From Vandiemenella viatica (taxonomy: Eukaryota; Arthropoda; Insecta; Orthoptera; Morabidae): DNA of 64,000 nucleotides. Location: positions 65,531,832 to 65,595,831 of the forward strand of contig JARYHS010013631.1 of the NCBI GenBank assembly GCA_031002005.1, read 5' to 3'. Within the stretch, counting starts at the first letter, position 1. Each line of letters begins with the position of its first letter. Below are positions 12,151-23,430 of this stretch, piece after piece. The notes below the pieces were generated by a model. That model had not been told where the DNA came from and did not search any database. It saw only the letters and a list, made by a program, of their open reading frames with translations. The position numbers were made by a program, and so were the translations under genes.

Positions 12151-14384
12151 TAATCCATAATTTATCCTTTAATATGTCAATTAATAAAGAATTTAGAGGA
12201 GCCATCATTTAAGTTTAGGTCTTAGGCGTTGCTTTATTGGAATTATGAGACTTTCTGACGTTGTCTGGGACATTTCCTGAAAGAATCTCAGGCACTGATT
12301 TTGTGTCAAGCGTCTGTCATCTAACCTACCACATCCATATCTGCGTACGTAATCAACGAGTACGTAACACTAACTGCAAGAGTCTCGACTTGCACTTTGC
12401 AGGTTTTCTTTAAATTTAGTTATTTTATCTGCTGAAATTCGAACAATTCTTGCTAACGCTGTAGTGTCTATTCTTTTATAAATGGCTCAAAAACAAGTAA
12501 AAATTCCATTTAATACAAGATGGTGTATTTTTAATGTAGCGCAGATTCAGTTGCTCTGTCGCTATTGCTGAATGCTGCGACTTCTCATTGTAGATAGTTG
12601 TTTAGGTAATTACATTTTCACGAAAAGGCGCGATATTTACTATGAGTTACCTGCCATTATCCTCTACAAAAGTTATTCGCCATTACTCGTTCGTGTTTAG
12701 TAGTGTACTTTCCTGGTCTAGCCAGCATTTCAAAGGGCTGTGACTCACAAAATGCGCGGATGTTATCTGCACTTTCTCGATAAAATCAACCATCTGCGAT
12801 TCCGATTCCATAAAGCAACACGGTACTCTAGCTGAAACTACGCTTCATCGTATGTTTTATTCGTTACGCATCTTAGAAACTCAACCGACGTTTAGCAATT
12901 CATAACTGGCTTTTCCTACGACAACCACTATATGCTGATCACATTTCTTGCTGGTTCGTACAGTTACATCAAAAACATGAGGCAATCAACCTTTTCCTCT
13001 GTGTTTTTGGAGAAGTGCTTTTATACCGTTAGCTTGTTCGATATGCTTAGCGCCGTGTACATTTTGCAGCTTACCATTCACTGCAAGTTGTGAAATACAC
13101 GGCGATCTATTAAATATCCCACAGTGTTTAGGGAAATTGAAACTCTTAATTTTCCATTTGTTGTACTAAGTAATTATCTTCCTTTTTCTGCGTCAGCTTG
13201 AAATAACGACAAGGTCACGCTGAGATAGCCATCGAACCATATTACTTAATGGAGATTAAACGTCTGCTATAATCAAACTGACAGTTCTTTGAGATAGTAT
13301 AAGCGGATCAAGTTCAGTAATATAACACTACCGCAAACATTCTGTTGTACGTCATGCGATACAAATGCAGAGTCAAATCTATCTCCAACAGTTGTCACGT
13401 GTGCACATTTAGGTTCTGAGCGCTAATTTCCAGTAGTCAATTTGTGTGTTCACACTTTTTCATTATGTCTGCTAATTTTGTAAGCTGTATGTAAAATTGT
13501 TTTTTCGCAGTACGTGTAATTTTGAGGTGTCAAGTGGGAATCTTGCCATCATTCGACTGCTTTGCTATGTAAATTTGTTTTCAAACAGAAATTGGGACGG
13601 CCACAATCTTCCCCAGACTATAATAGAGGGCTTTAAGACAATCGAACAAATAGCAGCGAACACTTCAGTTTTAAATTAATTGCAAATGATAACTGTATCA
13701 TACATAATAGTATTGCGGATCACAGATGTTCAAAACTAGTTATTTGTTAGCGGTCAAGAAACTACTGTAAAAAAAGGAAAATGCTGTTCACACAGGATAA
13801 CTGGGGGCGTATGTCACAACAGATGTTGAGATTACGAGATTAACGCAGGTTAGACGGAATTGGAGCAATGCACCACTCTCAAGCCTATTGAAAGTTCAGA
13901 AAAAAAGGCCAACTAATGTAATTTATGGATAACCACTACATTTGATGGCTTATACCAGCAACAAATCTATGATTAAGCTAATCTGATAGTATTTCGATTA
14001 TTAAATTTCGTTTATAATCAGAACACCTCGTATTACAAACTATATGTATATAATGTACAACCAACATTAAATACATAATTAAAAATGCACGTTTAATTCT
14101 GTTTTTTGTATTGATGAATTCTCATTCAAATAACAGCTTTTACACGAAACTTGCAACAAAACTACTCCACGTTAAAATGTTTTGCAAATATGTACAGATT
14201 TTGCTTTGCATTGAAGAAACGATTAACAGTAATTTTCGGATGATTATGTGGCGGTTTTAAGACTTCTTTACAGTTACTTTATACTCTACTATCTTAAGAG
14301 AACGAAAAACTTTTTTAAATCGAATGGAAATGTGTTTATGTTTATTGCTATTAAATTGGATAAATTAGTGTCACGGATTTGATT
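12151..14384. other. AT-rich sequence, nothing identified
   Basis: Unique AT-rich DNA. I recognise no motif, repeat copy or splice-bounded ORF. Confidence 0.45.
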
Positions 14385-14399
14385 CTATACCCTCCTCAC

Positions 14400-14595
14400 T
14401 TTGGTAAACCGCTTCAAAGGCATATCTCCACTCAACTTGTGAATTATTAAACTACCATTTTCCTTCAGCAATCTTACATACAGGCAGGCGAATACTTCAT
14501 ACATTTGCAAAATACATAAGTTATGACTAGTTTGTCTTATCGGCACGGACATTTCAACAGAGGCGTCTTCCAGCTCACGCCAAGATAATTCATAT
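14400..14595 (-). CDS. Candidate internal exon, function unknown
   Basis: The minus strand has an 87-codon ORF (14385-14648) whose composition (several W, R, E and D; few runs of K, F or I) differs from chance ORFs nearby. Reading leftward, a GGCAG acceptor-like site ends at 14596 and an AAA|GTGAGG donor lies at 14399. Using these, the exon is 196 nt and starts with one nucleotide of a split codon. That is the phase needed to follow the first coding exon at 21127-21224, which ends with two nucleotides of a codon. A better pyrimidine-rich acceptor (TTTGCCTCAG, exon from 14611) gives the other phase and would need an extra exon between. The translated segment starting YELSWRELEDASVEMSV is unknown to me. 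It could also be a transposon remnant. Confidence 0.3.
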
Positions 14596-15169
14596 CTGCC
14601 GTTCCCTTGAGCTGAGGCAAAGCAATACTTCCAAGGAAATGATATCATCCAGGAGACAGCGTTTATGGAAAAGCTGCACTCTCACGCCGCCATACTTGGC
14701 AATTTATGCATCTTTTTCACTAACTTCACAATATGTTGTGGTTTGCTGCTTTTCACAAGTTTTCAACGTTGGAACGGTCAAATTTGAAGCTTTGTTTTAA
14801 CGCCCGTATACTCTTGCTGACACCAAGCATTTCATACAAACTACTAGGTCATATTAAAGGTGGCATCCCAGGGCCTGTGCATTTGCTATTAACAGCGTAT
14901 CATGGAAAGAGACTCGCCTGTGCTTGTAGGGATGGCGCGCCTCTATCCGTCGCCCAGACGGTAAATATCAAACGTTCGAGTAGCTGAAACAACGTGGTGG
15001 GAGGTGGCGAGGGCTAGCCTGAGGCGCGTGCAGATTCCTACAACTGGGCTACATGGCGCAGCCTACAAAACCACGGGCCGTGGGAAGCCACCTCAGTACC
15101 AAAGGAGAAGCGAAGTGTTGCCATCTGTCTACGATAAGTGTATTTTTTTTACGGATAAGGTGTGCGCGC

Positions 15170-15399
15170 TTTAAAAGCACTCGGACGCGAGCAGAAATGT
15201 GATCGTCTTTCGACGAACAGTGCAAATACTATGCATTTGCATTGTGTTAACTTTGTGTAGTGTGCAGTTTAAGGTTTAAAGTAAATACTATCCCAATATT
15301 TGTGGAGGTGACCAAGGAAAACCGTCTAAAAACTGTAGTCAGAGTGGAGGTTACATCAGAGATCTGGAAACGAGCCCGGTAGACCTCCTACGTTTTAAG
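15170..15399 (+). other. Candidate 5' non-coding exon with promoter
   Basis: A TTTAAAAG TATA-like box at 15170-15177 sits in a locally CpG-rich stretch (14900-15400). About 230 bases downstream, TTTTAAG|GTAATT at 15399/15400 is a good splice donor. The interval has no long ORF, as expected of a 5' UTR exon. No TCAGT initiator was found at the expected position near 15200. This is weak evidence. Confidence 0.22.
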
Positions 15400-17040
15400 G
15401 TAATTGAAGAGTCAACAATCGCTAAACTAAAGATGGCGACATGCACAGACAATGAATATTTTTTTTTATGTGTAAATCCTTCGTCAAAACATGATGTGCA
15501 TTGAGAGCGAGTCCAGAAGAAAAAAAGGCTATATGTGGTTGTAGTTTGAATGCATAGAGTGGATTCGGAATATGAACTGTAAATTTTTAAGGAAATTTAT
15601 GATTTGATTCAGACTCCAATGACCTTGTGTCGATGAGCCGTAAAGCCCTACGCTTTAAGCTCTGCAGGAAGCCAGAAAATGTATATTCCATTCTTAACAT
15701 TAATAAATGCTACGAAATTTAGTGTTTCACATCTTTGAAATATCCTAAATACAGAAGAATTGTTTTTGTCAGAGTGTGGGCTGCATAACATTGCATATAC
15801 CGGCTTCTATTAGAACAAGAAATTTGACAGTTCTTCATTCAGCAATATCGAGAGTTTTGAATTCTCATGCTTGTGCCTTTTGCAGGCGCACAAACTGTAT
15901 TTAAAAGTATTTGATACAAAGTTATGTAAAATATACAAAAAGCAAATCTATAGAAATTTCCAGTTCCAGATGCAAGAACACCATTGAAATACGGTGGTAT
16001 GCTACTCATTTTGCAAGCAAACAGGAGGTCACCGATTAGTCCTCTAAAATAAATAGTTCAAGAAAGCTACTCATAGTTTAAGTGGTGTCATTTGAAAAAG
16101 AAACAAAAAATAACTTCGCTTGGATCATGGCACTTAAATTTGTCCTGTTCCCATTGGAAAGAGGAGATAGAGATATTTTTAAAAATTTGTTTTAATAGTA
16201 AATTAATTTTTTTGAACGAGAATTGATAATGTACTAGAAAAGGCTACGATCGCGCAACAGAGAATCGTAACCGAGACGAAAGTTAATTCTCCATGTGAAC
16301 TAACCTTGAAGGCGTAAAGACAATGTACGCATAAAATTCGTATCATTGGATATTGGTCCCAGAATGATTTCAGCCTATCCTTTTCTCAATAATTATAGTT
16401 TTTAGATTCTGAGGTTGGCTTAACTGAATAATACGTGATTAAAAAATACAAAAGGTATTTCATTGTAAACGCTAGTTCATGCTTCAACATTGTTACTCCA
16501 AAAACTCCTGGAATTGAAGAAATTCTGGGCGATTTGAATTAACTTGTTTTCGAATTATACTATTGGTATTTATCAAGGACAGATTATGGAGCTAAGACCA
16601 GAAATTAAATAACGCGATTCTCAAAAAGTGATAGCCTGATATAAACAAGAAAAAGAATATTGTAAATATTATATTTTAAATTTATAGGAACTATTCTCTA
16701 TGCTCTTAGGCAGTACATAGTCAGGCACACTTTTACTTATATAGCATATCTTTGCCTGTGGCTAATACCCAAATAGCAGCTGAGCTGCAAACTTCACGAT
16801 CATCCGACAACCGTGGACATTATTATTCACCGTTACATCCTCGCAACGGGAAATGTTTAAAACGGTGGTGCATTTCTTACCAAGCAACTTGTTCCTAGTA
16901 CACCTCAGTCTCTGTCTTAATCACGTCATAAACAATACATGCTAACGAATCAATGCTTTGGATTTGAGAAGCTCAGAACTCTTAGTAGGGTTAGAATTTT
17001 TGTTATCAAGTCATGTGAATCTCAACAATTTAGCTGTGTA
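15400..17040. other. AT-rich sequence, nothing identified
   Basis: Possibly the start of an intron if the preceding exon is real. No repeat copy or coding signal was recognised. Confidence 0.4.
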
Positions 17041-17347
17041 GGGGAGCGTCCATACACCATGTTGGTCCATTTTAGCCACCTGTGAAACCCCCCTTCCCCC
17101 CCACGTATCTACCTCCTTTCCTCCCCCCCCTTTTCCCTCGCATAACACGTTGGTTCCAGAAGGCATTTTGTACTGTTTTCTCTTGTCAGACTATCGTATA
17201 TTACAAACGAAGATAATTAAATGACGGAAATAAATATTTACACGCTGTTGTGTGTTCTGTGCCTCATTTTAACTGTGATAAATATGAATGGAAAGCCAAA
17301 CCCTCCCAACCCCCTACACCGAGACACGTAGCTTATGGACGCTCCGT
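17041..17347 (-). mobile_element. MITE, GGGAGCGTCCATA family, copy 1
   Basis: Terminal inverted repeats GGGGAGCGTCCATA and (inverse of right end) ACGGAGCGTCCATAAGC bound about 307 bp. The interior is clearly homologous to the copy at 29213-29546 read in the opposite orientation. Shared blocks are GCATTTTGTACTGTT, CAGACTATCGTA and GATAATTAAATGACG. It has no coding capacity. The target duplication is not clear. The transposase superfamily is not assigned. Confidence 0.75.
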
Positions 17348-17423
17348 AGTCGTTACTGCCAATTTGCAACGTTGACAGCTCACTGGCTACTTCACTCTGC
17401 TGATGCTGATGTGTGAATGTCAT
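17238..17423 (-). other. Short ORF overlapping the MITE, not a gene
   Basis: A 61-codon minus-strand ORF starts in flanking DNA and runs into the MITE. A reading frame that depends on a transposon interior and lacks motifs is not taken as coding. Confidence 0.3.
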
Positions 17424-17494
17424 AACAGAATTAACAAATACAGCAGGCTGTCAAACAAGGCGATAATCAGAACACGCTCCGGTAATAGCCCAGA

Positions 17495-18634
17495 CACTGG
17501 GACTCATCAAGGAATACTAGTTTTGTCCTGAAAACTGCTGTACACGTTAGTTGGGTGATATTATTTAATATATGTTGCTCTTGGAGCTGTAAGATATATC
17601 AATTCTCAGAAAATTGACTCGAAAAGTGCCGTACCGTTAAGCCGCGCGCGACTGGAAAAAGGCATACGGCGATGTTCCTGCTTCACCTCTGTTCAGGTGG
17701 CGCTAATAATTCTGCCCAAAATCACGGTAGCTCAATTTTTTTAAAAAAATAAAATTCTTTAAGCTACAACGGGCAGCTTCTATGAACGGTTTAATTCTAG
17801 ATGGGGATACCGCTGCCTCGCGACTGTTAACGTGACGTCATCGTGACGTCGCGTTCACGTACAGTCATCCGCGTAAAAACATATTTAAAGCTGTACAATA
17901 TCAACATAAACTGATATCCCGAAGGTGGATCAGATGCAGGCGGAACATTATGGTCCAGGCTGCATTGAACCTATCCACAAGCGCTGCTAATAATTCTGCT
18001 CGAAAATCATGGTAGCTCAAATTTTTTAAATAAATTTCAATTTTTGGATCAGCCTATCTTTCAACATATCCAAAACCACCGCTAATGCTGCTTGAAAATA
18101 AAGAAAAATTATATCTTTAAGAAATTCAACAGAGTTTTGTTTTAGGTACAGGCTGCATTTCAACCTCAGATTAAAAACATTTATAAATATTAAAGATATA
18201 TATGAAGATCCCTATGTTAAAACACGAATACGTTAATATTACCGCAACCTACTTTCATAAATGCCATGTGCTAGTATTGTCTATGGCATGTGTGTACGTA
18301 ATTATGGCGTCTATCGTTTGCTTACGATTGAAAATTGTGACTTATTTTTTTTGTATGCGTGTGCAAATTCTTCCATGAATACATTTTTAATGGCTGTGAC
18401 AGCAACAAATTCTTAAATAATATCGTTCCAAGAACGTCTGCATGATTGTTATACGTCGTTATAGTACATCTCCCAGTCACACGCCGTATAACGTAACGTC
18501 ACTTTTTGAGTTAAGTTTGTAAGGTATGTATAAGTTTTACAGCTCTAAGAGCAACATATATTAAATAATATAACCCAAGGAACGTGTGTAACAGTTTTCA
18601 GACCAAAACTACAGTTCCTTGATGAGTCCCAGTG
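17495..18634. mobile_element. Non-autonomous element with ~99-bp TIRs
   Basis: The first 99 bases (17495-17593) match the reverse complement of 18536-18634 with roughly a dozen differences. Both termini begin CACTGGGACTCATCAAGG and include TTATTTAATATATGTTGCTC. The interior has no ORF of note. It carries two direct copies of GCTAATAATTCTGC followed by a GGTAGCTCAA block (about 17700 and 17985), and a GTCCAGGCTGCATT block also found near 20230 and 36250. Long TIRs with no transposase indicate a mobilised, non-autonomous DNA element. No convincing target duplication was found, so the superfamily is open. Confidence 0.8.
17832..17855. promoter_or_regulatory. Paired CRE-like palindromes
   Basis: GTGACGTCA is followed within a few bases by GTGACGTCG, two near-perfect cAMP-response-element cores, inside the long-TIR element. 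This is a sequence observation only; it may be chance or part of the element. Confidence 0.3.
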
Positions 18635-18639
18635 ATTGC

Positions 18640-19700
18640 GCTCTTGCCCACGCTCCTTAAACGTTGGTTAGTCTTGGGAAAACCTAACCGATAATCTTTC
18701 GATTGACGAAAGTAATATTGACAGAGTCAGCACAAAACACGGCTGACAAAGGAGACAGATTATCGACTGAGCAATTGCTTCGGAATGCAAACAGTGAAAG
18801 TCTTTGTACCCATAAGTTTTTCCAGAGACAAACAGAACATTAACAGTAAACACAAACCAAGTCGTATATTCGGTGCAAAATGTAGAAATACGCAATCCCA
18901 ACACAAAATATCTGGAAAGAGACAATAATACATAGCAAAAGAAGAATACTTTACTTGGTAAATCAGAACATTCCACTGACGAATTATCATAAACAATTGT
19001 TTGTGTGTGTAGACACATTTGGCAGGTGCTATTGCTTCCTTCAATAACTCTCACCTCTGTAGCATTGTATGTGAATCTGACTATTGGGTATGCTTCTCAG
19101 GAAAATATCACAGGAATCGCTTAGATAAGATTTATATGTCTACTCAACGTAAATGTCATTTGAAGTCCTAGTACCATAATTGTGTCTTATTAGTTGCTTC
19201 AGTTTCAAATTTAGTAACTAGGAAGGACATTAAATCTCTACACTATTATAAATTCTTTCTTCTATTGAGGGCTTTAAAGACTGAAATGCACAGAGCATAG
19301 TTAAGTGGATATGAACCCGTTTCATTGTAGATAGTCTTAGAAGATAATAAACTAGATCCTGCAAGTTTAATTACCTATGCTACTGCTTGATTAAAGATGT
19401 CGCGCCATAGACAAATCTTTTTTAGATGACCCATCCATCCATCAACTCTATTTTGTGGCTCCTCTCAGAGATGCTGAGGTATAAATGTGAATCCAACAGC
19501 GAGCTACTTGCTGTTTGACATTGTTTACTTTGAGCTTTAATAGCAAGTGTTAGAGCGCTTAAAATAGTACAGCTTGCCTGTGAAAGTGAACTGAAGATTT
19601 TCGGCTACTGCTATCTTCTAAGCTGCTTTTCAGATCTACTACATCGGATTTTTAAATGGATACTCCTTAAACGGATAATGCTTTTAGATTCAACCGAAAA
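18640..19700. other. AT-rich sequence, no supported gene
   Basis: Overlapping minus-strand ORFs of 128 and 94 codons at 18668-19054 share the same bases in two frames. They are hydrophobic and Cys/Ser-rich with no domain. They are treated as chance. Confidence 0.4.
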
Positions 19701-20592
19701 CAAACAGAAGGCATTTGTTATTACAGCTTCCTAGAATTCAGGAGGCTATGCGACGACCATTAGCTGTCATTCTGGTCCAGGTTAACGTCGTTTCTAACCA
19801 CAATGACGTAATTACGACGTATGGTACAAGGAAAACAGCACTGCTTTGCAACATTAACTCCATAGTCCGTTGTGCCTCAGGTGTATATTTATTGATTATG
19901 GAACCGTCTGGCAAACTTTCATATTTGATTCAAAGCGACATCGGGTTGCTGTGTATAGTACGGTTAGTAGAAAAACTTAATTCTGGTTGAGAATGCGGCT
20001 AACTGCTTCCTTGGCACTTACTCTTCAAGATAAAGTGCACCCGAAAGCCGAAATATAAGTAACAAACGTGTAATCCTCGCTGAAACATACGGTTACGCAC
20101 ATTACTGACTTTGCGTTAATAGAAGTCTTGAGCCGCCTGTGAAGTAATTATTTAGAATTTGGCGTGGCCGCTACCTTCTTCACTCAAAATTCACTAAACA
20201 CCTTGGAATATCAGCAGTCATTCTGGTCCAGGATGCAATTCAACCCAAACACAACACGGTTACGCATATTATTGAATTAGCGGCAATAAACGTCTCAAGT
20301 CGTCTCTGACGTCATATATGAATTACGGGGCCACCGCCACACAGATACGAAATACGTTCTTTTGTTTGAAGAATGAAAGTTAAAAAATATTTGCGGCAAA
20401 GTTCAACAAGTGATAACATGTATTTCACGGATTATAACTTGTATGGAGCTGCTGCCCATATTTCGAACAATTTTACTCGATAAATATGCACTTGGCGGCT
20501 ATAATTTACTATTCTTAAATATATCACCCAAGGAAAGAGTGTACAAATTTTCACGACAATAGGACAATTTCTTGTAAGATGGTTCGCATTGC
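19700..20592. mobile_element. Diverged relative of the long-TIR element
   Basis: The segment near 20515-20590 (ATATATCACCCAAGGAAAG.GTGTACA...TTTTCA) resembles the right terminus of the 17495-18634 element (AATATAACCCAAGGAACG.GTGTAACAGTTTTCA). Upstream, TTCTGGTCCAGG occurs at about 19770 and 20222, as in that element. The left terminus was not located. It is old and boundaries are approximate. Confidence 0.4.
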
Positions 20593-20599
20593 GGGAGCA

Positions 20600-21126
20600 C
20601 CGTAGCCTTTCATCAAAAAAGTTTGGCTGGTATGTCGAAATACAAATAGGCGTACGATTTTTGTTGTTTTGGGTGTGTAGTTCTTAAATACTGCCTAACC
20701 CTTTTTCAATTTGGTCTGTAATAATGAACTATACAATACAGCTTCCCTAAAAGACATGCTAATTGTTAGCAAACATTGTTAAAGTTAAAACATCCGGTTG
20801 CTTTACCTACGAGACCTACAATTTAGCGCAGATTAGCGCTTTTGATCAACGACGTAGTACTTACATTAAGTTTCGCCAAAGGCAAGGATCCAATAAAATT
20901 TCCGACTAGCAACGGTAATCAAACCAGCTACCTTTAGCTTTCAGTACAGTCACGTTAGCAATGAGCTACCGGATATATCCAGTACACAACAGTTACTCGA
21001 GGTTAGTGTGGAAGTAGTGACAGGTAGCAGCTACTTGTGGCTGCGTTTTGCCGGCCACGCGGCACGCGAAATGCCGGTCGGCCGACCCAGCAGTCAGAGC
21101 TATTAATAGCAGTGAGGGCGGCCTAC
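20600..21126. other. Probable intron downstream of the first exon at 21.1 kb
   Basis: If the minus-strand exon at 21127-21224 is real, this is the beginning of its first intron. I see no coding signal. Confidence 0.35.
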
Positions 21127-21224
21127 CTAATGTCGTGGTCCGTCACTTTCTTCTCCTCGGCCTTCTTGCGCTGGTCCTCCTGCAGCTTCTCGTACATGCT
21201 CTTCCACATGGCTTCCTCGTCCAT
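21127..21224 (-). CDS. First coding exon of an unidentified protein
   Basis: On the minus strand, ATG at 21224 lies in AACCACCATGGACG, an ideal animal initiation context. The frame reads MDEEAMWKSMYEKLQEDQRK and continues, 32 codons plus two bases, to ATTAG|GTAGGC, a reasonable splice donor at 21126. Unspliced, the frame would stop one codon later. The peptide is highly charged, rich in E and K, and likely an amphipathic helix or coiled-coil start. Codons end almost always in G or C, unlike the AT-rich surroundings. I do not recognise the protein. Longer frames on the opposite strand over the same bases are shadows of this GC-rich patch. A downstream exon could be 14400-14595, which is in compatible phase with one of its acceptors. 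The rest of the gene should lie to the left. Confidence 0.65.
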
Positions 21225-21440
21225 GGTGGTTGGAGAGTTGCACACTCACAGAACACGACACTATACCACCTGCGCGGACCAGCTCCGCACGCCGAATGCG
21301 CTCTCAGCAACTCCCGCGCAGCTGATCCGGCTGCTAGCCGTGACGCAAGCGCGCTCCACGCTCGACTCACAGGAAGTCAAACGCGGCAAGGACAAGCGAA
21401 ACGTCACGGGATGCCCCTACACAAAGTGAGTGCTAAATAC
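21225..21440 (-). promoter_or_regulatory. GC/CpG-rich 5' flank of the 21.1-kb exon
   Basis: The 200 bases upstream of the start codon are far richer in GC and CpG than the window average, as expected of the 5' UTR and promoter of a broadly expressed gene. There is no clear TATA box. A TATAGTG lies about 50 bases before the ATG but has no initiator at the right distance. Confidence 0.4.
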
Positions 21441-21727
21441 GTAGTCGCCAGGTACCGAAAGGTAATGACGCACTGTGCAGTACTACAACTTTCGAGGTTT
21501 CGCCGACTCCAGTTCAAATTCAGTACCGACCATCAAGATTAAATAGACGAGAGCGTATTTTGGCTGAGTGTTAAAACTTTCTGACTCGGGATCGAAATTT
21601 CGCGGTTCGTGTCCCGCTTTTTATCGTCTCTAAACTTTCCTTATGTTCTGACAAAGTCTGCTTTGTGTATGTGAACAGGTAAACATGGTATTTCCCTGAG
21701 GTTCGTCAGAAACTTCTATGCAACTCC

Positions 21728-21911
21728 GCTCAAGCCTCGAATTCGGGAGGACATGGCTTGCATTTCTGGTCATGACACCTCGATTTCGCTTTTCCATGGT
21801 TTTCCGATTACTGGTATTATTTCTCCAGAAGGATAAGGCCGATTTCCTTCCCGTTCCCTGCTCCCAATCTTCTCCAGGTTCTAATGACTTCAATGCTGAC
21901 GAGCCGTAACT
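21728..21911 (+). mobile_element. SINE-A copy
   Basis: Contains GCCTCGAATTCGGGAGGAC (head), CCATGGTTTTCCG, AAGGCCGATTTCCTTCCCGTTCC and TTCTAATGACTTCAATGCTGACGAGCCGTAA (given here in parts of the SINE-A body order). Diverged, with small insertions. Confidence 0.75.
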
Positions 21912-22059
21912 CCCTGATAATAAAAGCTGTAACAACCATACTAGACCAGATACGGAACATGGACGGCCCATTCCTTTTTATCATCTTCCTTCAGAGTTTT
22001 CCTTTGCATCACTGTTTTCAAGTGCAGTGTGTTTGTATGCATGAAGATGAAAGAACAGA

Positions 22060-22205
22060 GGGTGTGAAATCCGATATCAACCTATTCGGGCCTACTCTTC
22101 TGATAGAAAAGGGATCTCAACGCTTTACATCCCCATTCGAGCGGCGAGTCACCATCAGTATTGTCGTCTGCCCTCACAACAGCGGGAAAGTTTGGAATTT
22201 AACCT
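22060..22205 (-). mobile_element. Repeat F copy (minus strand)
   Basis: Reverse complement reads TTCCAAACTTTCCCGCTGTTGTGAGGGC (in two blocks), ACTGATGGTGACTCGCC, AATGGGGATGTAAAGC and AGAGTAGGCCCGAATAGG. It matches in order the copies at 25190 and 59700 (CCCAAA.CTCTCC, ACTGTTGATG, GGATG.GG..GTTAA, AGAGTAGGCC). Confidence 0.6.
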
Positions 22206-22244
22206 AGGAATACCGAATAAAAAACAGGTAATTAAGAATTTTTT

Positions 22245-22461
22245 GGGTTTTACGCCTCGTAGACGTCAAAGTCAATAGAAGCAGGAAGCAACTGACGGAA
22301 ACGAATTGATCCATAGCCTTATGAAGAAACCATCTCAGCATTCGCCTGGAGATATTTTGGAAAAAAACTACGGAATCCCGAAATCTGGATGGTCGGACGG
22401 GGATTCAAACTAGCGTTCTCCCGAATGCAAGGCCATAGCGTTCCGCTCATCTCAACGCTGG
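22245..22461 (-). mobile_element. SINE-A copy
   Basis: Near full length, minus strand. TTTTACGCCTCGTAGACGTC marks the 3' end and GGACGGGGATTCAAAC..CGTTCTCCCGAATGC the head. Confidence 0.85.
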
Positions 22462-22611
22462 AAAATTAAATTGTAATTGTAATGGTGTTACCAACTCCCC
22501 GGTACACATTTGACAGTGAGATATACCGATAAGCATGCTGCACTCGGAAGAAAAATCCCCAGTTCCATCATGTTTAGAAAAGCATAGTATGGTCCCACTA
22601 TATCTACTGAA

Positions 22612-22880
22612 CTTCGCGGCATGTTCATTTCATGCTTTATTTGCCCACTTGATTTTCAGTACCCTTCTATAGCATCACATTTCAAATGCTTCAATTTTCC
22701 TTCTTTCTAGTATTCCTAAAGCGGATGTTTCATTTCCATAACGTGCTATGTTACCTACATACAGTATTAGAAAGTTCTTTCAGAGTCCTATATTAACATT
22801 TTAAAGCCTCTATTCGCTATTGTTATTGTTCTTTTAATATCATTCCTGTTTCGGCAATCAGTTGTAATATTACTTCCTAA
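22612..22880 (-). mobile_element. RTE-like LINE fragment, C-terminal RT region
   Basis: The minus strand encodes, with stops and frame changes, a KIEAFEM.CYRRVLKIKW motif. This is the conserved block just after the reverse transcriptase domain in RTE-like and related insect LINEs. The same block appears on the minus strand at 51440-51900. Only the C-terminal coding part survives. Confidence 0.65.
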
Positions 22881-23207
22881 GCATTAGTCCATTACAAACG
22901 ATCATCTATGAGAGCAGGTATTAGATCGTCTGTAAGTAACTAATCAAAAACTCTTTAATCTGGAATGATAGTCTGGTTCAAAGTAGCAGGACACAACGTA
23001 GCAAATCATTCGCAATCAAAGTAAACTGAACAACAAAGCAAGTATTTCAGAAAACAATTTCTTGCAACAGTTAGTATACAAGACTTTACGCTACAGGTCA
23101 ATGCATGCAGCAAAGAGACTGTGCTATCGATTGCCGCGTGACGTAGAATTTCGAGACCCAGCCTGGTTCCTTGTCCCCAATCCCCTCACAGAAAGCTTCT
23201 TCCTAGC

Positions 23208-23430
23208 CTGTTGAGTGAGCGCACAGCTATAAACTAACATTCCGGCCTCATATTCACGGCACTTGGTTTCGATTCCAGCCCGGTCTAGAGTTCGGTTTTC
23301 CATGTTTTCCCGCAGTCACTCCAGACAAACGCCAGGATAATTCACATTATAATGGCCATGGCTGAATTTCTATCCCTTCCATGTCAACCATTTAATTTCG
23401 ATTCTAATGACCTCGCTTAAAAATGGATAA
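23208..23430 (+). mobile_element. SINE-A copy
   Basis: Ordered blocks of the family are present: TTCCGGCCTCATATTC, GGTTTCGATTCCAG (B-box region), GGTTTTCCATGTTTTCCCG, TCACTCCAGACAAACGCCAGG and TTCTAATGACCTCG. Confidence 0.75.

Noticed and set aside
18668..19054. 128-codon minus-strand ORF
   Set aside because: A second long frame covers the same bases, with no domain, poor start context and no splice sites.
21037..21542. Plus-strand ORFs of 130 and 164 codons as genes
   Set aside because: They overlap the minus-strand first exon and its CpG-rich promoter. Low stop density from high GC explains them, and two frames are open at once.
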